This document shows, one piece after another, positions 59,868-64,000 of a DNA stretch of 64,000 bases. This stretch comes from Saccharomycopsis phalli. Lineage: Eukaryota; Ascomycota; Saccharomycetes; Ascoideales; Saccharomycopsidaceae. How positions within the stretch are numbered: position 1 is the stretch's first letter; the number at the start of each line of letters is the position of its first letter. Location: NCBI GenBank assembly GCA_020342235.1, contig CP073215.1, positions 682,001-746,000 on the forward strand, given 5' to 3'. The notes below the pieces were generated by a model. It had not been told where the DNA came from. It did no database searches and saw only the letters and a list, made by a program, of their open reading frames with translations. The position numbers and the translations under genes are program-made.

Positions 59868-61365
59868 ATGTATATTCGAATAGTGTAGAAATTTACAGGT
59901 TATTTCTGATATTGTAGTGTACCGTGTAAATGGTTGGTTGTATATGGGTTTGGCTAACTCCAGACTACATGAATGGAAAGTCAGTCTAGACTAGGTCAAT
60001 AAAAAGTCAGTCCAGACTACATCAAAGAAAACCAGTCTAGACTACGCCAATAAAAAGTCAGTCAATATTACATCAATAGAAAGTCAGAATGTCATTCTAG
60101 CTTTTGTCAGGTGACGTCAACCAATACTCGCTTGATAATCATCACTAGCACATTTCCCAAAATACGCCAGTGACCAATTCACTGCCATACAATAAACTGC
60201 AAGTGCAACGTTCTGGTGCCTTCTAGAAGTCTCGACGATATGCATTACATCACTGCCTTTAGAATAAATTGGTATTTGTCCCAGCCCATTTGAATACCAA
60301 CTTTCCAAATTTCAAGCTCCGGTCAACGTGACTCAGCTGCACCATCCCCACATTTCAAATGTTGCTAATTAAGACTAGGCGTGAGTCATTTCGGCCACAC
60401 AAGTCCGAGTGAGTCAATCAGTATTCCAATTGATCACGAAAATAAACAAGTGAATAAAATCAATGGCTCTATATTTTAAATTGGACCCCAACGATGTGGC
60501 TGACAAATAAAATCGCCTGGTAAAATGGAGAGCTTACAGCCACAGGCTTCGAGCAAAGTTGATGAACTTACAAATATACGTGCTTCTTTATGTCACCAAC
60601 GATTTTATAATTGATTGTATTTTGTATGAATATCTCAGATATTATCAATGTGCTTATCTCGTCAACTGGGCCTTGTCATGCTGCATGTAGATGACGTCAT
60701 GGAACATTCCAGATGATGCAATGAGTGTGGCCCATTTCCAATCATTGATGATTGTCATGGGGCGTAAAATCTTAATTGGGTATTAGTTCATACACTCAGT
60801 TACTTTGTTGGGTAATTACTCGTCTTGATGCAACCACCCTTGGTGGGATTATTTTAGCAAATATCGGCATCTCAAATGGTGACCTGTATGTAGTCTGTTA
60901 ATGGGACTGATGAGATTACTATGACTATTAAGACTTAGAGAACATAAAGAATATTAAGAATATAATGACTATTAATACCATTGATAAATTGATTCAATTG
61001 AGCGTTACAAGTCGTCAAGTCGTTGTACAACTCCATTCACCTACTCCACATTTTAATTGCCTAGAGTAATCACCAGTACACTGGTAACCACCCAGTAAAT
61101 CGGTAATGGACATCCCGCGAATTTCCCCATTAGTAAACGTCTATGTTCAGGAATATTCCAAGAAGCTGTGCCAAGTAATGCTCAATCGGACACGGTGGCT
61201 TTGCGGAATTGTGCGGAGTTCTGTTATGGCATTTGAATGATCAATTACATCATCGCTGCGCACTATATAAGGCGCACCTCCCCACACAGAAAAACATCAA
61301 AAGCAAATACACATTTACTTCAAGCAATACAATTGAAACATAAATCAAATCAATAACCATTGATA
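59868..61365. repeat. intergenic region with a diverged minisatellite
   Basis: A unit around AAAGTCAGTCTAGACTAC(G/A)(T/C)CAAT is repeated about five times at 59965-60090. No convincing gene occurs. The right end is the STF2-like promoter with a TATA box at 61264-61270. Confidence 0.6.
61264..61270 (+). promoter_or_regulatory. TATA box of the STF2/TMA10-like gene
   Basis: TATATAA lies about 100 bases upstream of the ATG at 61366, followed by an A-rich leader. Confidence 0.55.
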
Positions 61366-61632
61366 ATGACTAGAACACACAAGTGGCAAAACCCAGACAG
61401 CAAATATTTCACCCACAACGGGAACTTTAACGAGGACCGCAACCATGTCAAAAAGAATGGAGCTGGACGGGGAAACTGGGGAACAGAGGCTGATGACTTG
61501 CACGAGTTGATGAATTCGGGAGACATTCCTAAAATGTACAACAAGCAGCGTCGTGGAAGCAACAGCATGAAGCAAGAGGCGCGGATTGACGCAATCAACA
61601 AGGAGGATCCAATTGACGGGGCAATGGACTAG
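61366..61632 (+). CDS. STF2: Stf2/Tma10-like small hydrophilin
   Basis: An 88-residue, highly hydrophilic protein. It matches the Stf2/Tma10 pattern along its length: MTRTHKWQNPDSKYFTHNGNFNEDRNHVKKNGAGRGNWG, DDLHELMNSGDIPKMY and KQRRGSN. In Saccharomyces these proteins help survival of desiccation; Stf2 was first described as a stabiliser of the ATP synthase-inhibitor complex, and Tma10 is ribosome-associated. The protein has no membrane helix or signal peptide and should be mostly unfolded, like other hydrophilins. The frame begins two codons earlier with TTG; the ATG at 61366 gives the conserved N-terminus. It is an isolated gene with 1.5 kb of upstream DNA and a TATA box, as expected for a stress-regulated gene. 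Confidence 0.85.
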   Translation: MTRTHKWQNPDSKYFTHNGNFNEDRNHVKKNGAGRGNWGTEADDLHELMNSGDIPKMYNKQRRGSNSMKQEARIDAINKEDPIDGAMD

Positions 61633-62249
61633 TCTATGCGTCGCTGAATGAAACTTCTCGCACCATATTAAGAGATTGGCGAGACTATGATAAACGAATT
61701 ACAAAAAACTGGCATAAATATGATTAAATGAATACACGCATGAAATTTGATTTGCTGTAGTTTGTTGAGTGTGGATCTGTGAACATGCATTTATGAGGCT
61801 CAGTCTGGCCTGCCCCTGGTAAGTCATGTGACTGAAGTAAGTAACTCAGCATTATGGAGTAAGGTGGGTAAGCGGTGTCATGTGAGTTAAGTATATCTAC
61901 AACTACATTAAAGGTAGGTGATTATTTTACGTGATTTAAGTATGATATACGACTGCTATAATCACTGGCTTCATACATTAAAGAGACACATATTCAGATT
62001 CAAGAAGACACACACTCAGATTCAATGAGTTTCGTGCGTAGCATAAGAGTAAAGCTCTGAATTTAGTCATTATGTTTACCTATTTGCTTATCCACTCAAA
62101 TCCAAAAGGATAAAACTATTCATATAGAAGTTGTAAAATTGATCAATCTTGGTCAAGTCAAATGATAAGCATAAACTTTGATGATTACCGCTAAATCCTA
62201 TGGTATAATTGTCCAAGAAATACTTCAAATATTAAAAATCTGATACAGA
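61633..62249. other. intergenic region after the STF2-like gene
   Basis: AT-rich, with CACATATTCAGATTCAAGAAG/CACACTCAGATTCAATGAG short duplications at about 61988-62030. No gene is seen. Confidence 0.5.
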
Positions 62250-62456
62250 ATGCTATTGGTTATAGATAACCACACCATGTACCAATGCTACTGCTCCCAT
62301 TGGAGTTTTTAATCTCAACCAACAAAGTAAGGGCCGACAAAGGGGTTTCTTCAATAGTAATGCTGCCTCAGGACGTTCCTGAGTAAAAATAAACTTGTCG
62401 AATAGCCGTGTATTCGGAGATGTAAGATAGCTGAATACAAAAATAAATATTATCAT
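62250..62456 (+). mobile_element. retroposon copy A (non-LTR type), ATT-like tail
   Basis: This is the longest clear copy of the family also found at 35666-35900 (minus strand) and 58139-58251. It ends with TAGCTGAATACAAAAATAAATATTATC. The 5' boundary is uncertain: similarity to copy B begins near 62250. A weak 7-bp match (TCATTAT at 62067 and 62453) could be a target duplication, implying a longer element. On its minus strand an 87-codon frame includes LFDKFIFTQERPEAALLLKKPL, and the same peptide reads fairly well in copies B and C, so a coding origin on that strand is an alternative to a LINE 3' untranslated region. Confidence 0.6.
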
Positions 62457-62715
62457 TATACTCTCAGTCATTAAATATATGTCAAGTCCCATGTTTCTCA
62501 AAATCCGATATTGCATTACTTGGATACTCGTTTTAGGTAATCAGGGCAATTTAGTTCAAAAGCTCACTCGACCCTATTTTACGCTCCTTAGCACATTCCA
62601 GCAACTCCACCCCACTACACGATTATTTCACTCTTATATTCTCTATATATATATATCTAAACCATTACTTCCAACGGGATAGTTAGGCAGATCCAGTAGC
62701 CCAGCTTCTGTCAGA

Positions 62716-63198
62716 TTACCAAGATCCACTGGACCAGTCAGAGCTGGCAGTACTAGCAGCAGCAGCATCGCTCATCATGGTTGGGGTACTCATCATGGTT
62801 GGAGTGCTCATCATGGTAGTAGCAGCAGCAGCATCACTGGAAACTGGTGTCTGTCCATTGCTTGCATCTTCTTCCTTTGGTGCAGGGTTAACGATGTTCT
62901 CCTTGTTGATTGGGGTTGCAACGTTACTGTTAGGATTGATTCCGCTCTTGTTAAATGCTTGAAGAATCGAGGCCAAGCTGCTGTCGAGCTGCCAGATAAG
63001 TTGGTTGATTGCGTTGGCGTTAGGATTCGTAGTGCCGCTCAGAGAATCGAGCTGGTTTGGTTCAGCTGGTGTAGCTGGTGCGGCTGGTACGGCTGATGCA
63101 CTTGTGGTTGGTTGCACGTCAGTCGAATCTGGAGAAGCAATAGGAAGAGACAAGGAAGCAGAAAGCAACAAACTGATGACGGTCAAACTGAATTGCAT
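62716..63198 (-). CDS. small secreted Ser/Ala/Pro/Thr-rich protein
   Basis: A 160-residue protein of unknown function with a clear signal peptide (MQFSLTVISLLLSASLSLPIA, cleavage near residue 18-21). The rest is low-complexity: SAVPAAPATPAEP, a less repetitive central part (INQLIWQLDSSLASILQAFNKSG) that may form one amphipathic helix, and a repeat of MMSTPT units with flanking Ala runs. The end (SSDWSSGSW) is Trp/Ser-rich and has no GPI-type hydrophobic tail, so the protein is likely released or wall-associated. The closest thing in this window is the broken gene at 10051-10434. The ATG at 63198 is the first in frame and precedes the signal peptide directly. It could be a small cell-surface or effector-like protein; no family is named. 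Confidence 0.65.
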   Translation of the reverse strand: MQFSLTVISLLLSASLSLPIASPDSTDVQPTTSASAVPAAPATPAEPNQLDSLSGTTNPNANAINQLIWQLDSSLASILQAFNKSGINPNSNVATPINKENIVNPAPKEEDASNGQTPVSSDAAAATTMMSTPTMMSTPTMMSDAAAASTASSDWSSGSW

Positions 63199-64000
63199 TT
63201 TGTAGATTGTTTTGTATTGATTAGTAAATTATTGGTTGTTATTGATGTCTTATCTCAGTCTTTTGTCCTCAATTTATACCAGTTTAACCTCTACTCTACC
63301 AGTCCCAGAATGATTTGCGCATACAAGTTCCAAACAGTACATATCTCTTCTAATCTTGCGCATTCAGGAACTAAGTTCTAAGCCATGATTCAAGGACGTT
63401 ACCAGATCTCATACTGGGCTTTGCTCATACATTAGTCTGCATCAGGTTCTTCTTATTGACACTCATTGTATTTCAAAGTCTCGGCCAATTGGTAATAAAA
63501 AGATACATAGTAATCCAGTAAATATATTTAATTATAAATTTTGCTTTTCCTTGAAAATTTATCTTCTGTTTAGTCGTTGTACCAGTTCTGGCACTGCCTT
63601 GCTGCTCATTCCATGGGAAAATATCCAGCGATATCCAAAACATGGTCTTGTTACAGGCCTCCAATAGTTCTATTTTCTATGTTGGCTGTGTTCCAGAATG
63701 AGAGCGCAGGGCTATATGAAACTAACCACCAACGTGTTGGCATAGACTACAAAGCCGAGATCTGAAAATAGTAGCACGTAGTCCATTTTTAATTGGATTA
63801 GTGTTGCATTTTGAAATTATACTTTCGCTCTTACGCCAGCCCTATGACTTGTTGCAAAGTTTAAAAACCCAACCGTCATCTAGTGGTCATATCTCGTCAG
63901 TACCCCAAATTAGGATTCAAGCAGTCCCTCGGAATGGGGGATGATCTTCAACGTATATCATGTCAGAAAGCATCTAGATTGAATTTTCAAAGTGTCCATG
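63199..64000. other. upstream region of the small secreted protein gene, window end
   Basis: The first 100 bases form the promoter, with ATTTATACC at about 63270 and TGATTTGC at about 63311, both shared with the flank of the broken paralogue at 10.4-10.5 kb. No further gene is recognised. Confidence 0.4.

Noticed and set aside
1-64000. tRNA, rRNA, CRISPR arrays and a centromere
   Set aside because: I looked for tRNA B-box-like motifs with flanking stems, for regular spacer-repeat arrays and for an obvious centromere-like array, and found none that hold up. The tandem arrays here have no spacers and lie in a eukaryotic genome.

Overview
This window is a nuclear chromosome segment from a budding yeast (Saccharomycotina). 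About 23 of its genes can be recognised as conserved yeast genes. They are almost intronless: the one clear intron (TKL1) has GTAAGT and a perfect TACTAAC branch site. TTG is the favoured Leu codon, promoters carry TATA boxes, and intergenic DNA is AT-rich and full of microsatellites and minisatellites. Several in-frame CTG codons lie where related proteins usually carry a polar or small residue (PXA, YBT1-like, RCK2), while one ATG13 site looks like Leu. The CUG-Ser clade is therefore my best guess, but it is inference. The translations I describe use the standard code.

Layout. 1-3503: no convincing gene; a 25-bp direct repeat and low-complexity DNA. 3504-9553: ZRT2-like zinc transporter, DUF218 protein, peroxisomal ABC half-transporter (PXA1/2 type), and IRC19, which converges on PXA with one base between the stops. 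9554-13014: a gene-poor stretch with a broken secreted-protein gene and a short retroposon flanked by a 15-bp target-site duplication. 13015-18510: ECT1, a small coiled-coil protein, and INO1; ECT1 and INO1 are both phospholipid genes with CACGTG boxes upstream. 20255-25084: ATG13 and intron-containing TKL1. 26965-35550: RAT1 with a long Q/N/G/Y repeat tail, an SBE2-like gene, and an SDR-fold protein without the usual catalytic residues. 35551-38534: a minisatellite-rich gap with a second retroposon copy. 38535-46916: GCS1 and a YBT1-like vacuolar ABC transporter (divergent pair), then an allantoate-permease-family MFS transporter. 49046-59867: DAD3, POM33-like, RCK2-like, MTE1-like, PalC-like, S-formylglutathione hydrolase and OST1, densely packed. 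61366-63198: STF2/TMA10-like and a small secreted protein that appears to be the intact paralogue of the broken gene near 10.2 kb.

The genes are ordinary single-copy housekeeping functions in no evident cluster: metal uptake, peroxisome, phospholipid synthesis, autophagy, pentose phosphate pathway, RNA decay, vesicle traffic, kinetochore, DNA repair and N-glycosylation. Nothing here looks like an operon-style accessory system. The most unusual material is non-genic or repeat-based: short retroposons with ATT-repeat tails and target-site duplications, a high density of minisatellites, a RAT1 prion-like tail of 11 perfect 15-bp repeats, and a branch point only 6 nt from the 3' splice site in TKL1.

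Start codons were chosen as ATG. Where an open frame extends further upstream only through GTG or TTG, I give the ATG start.
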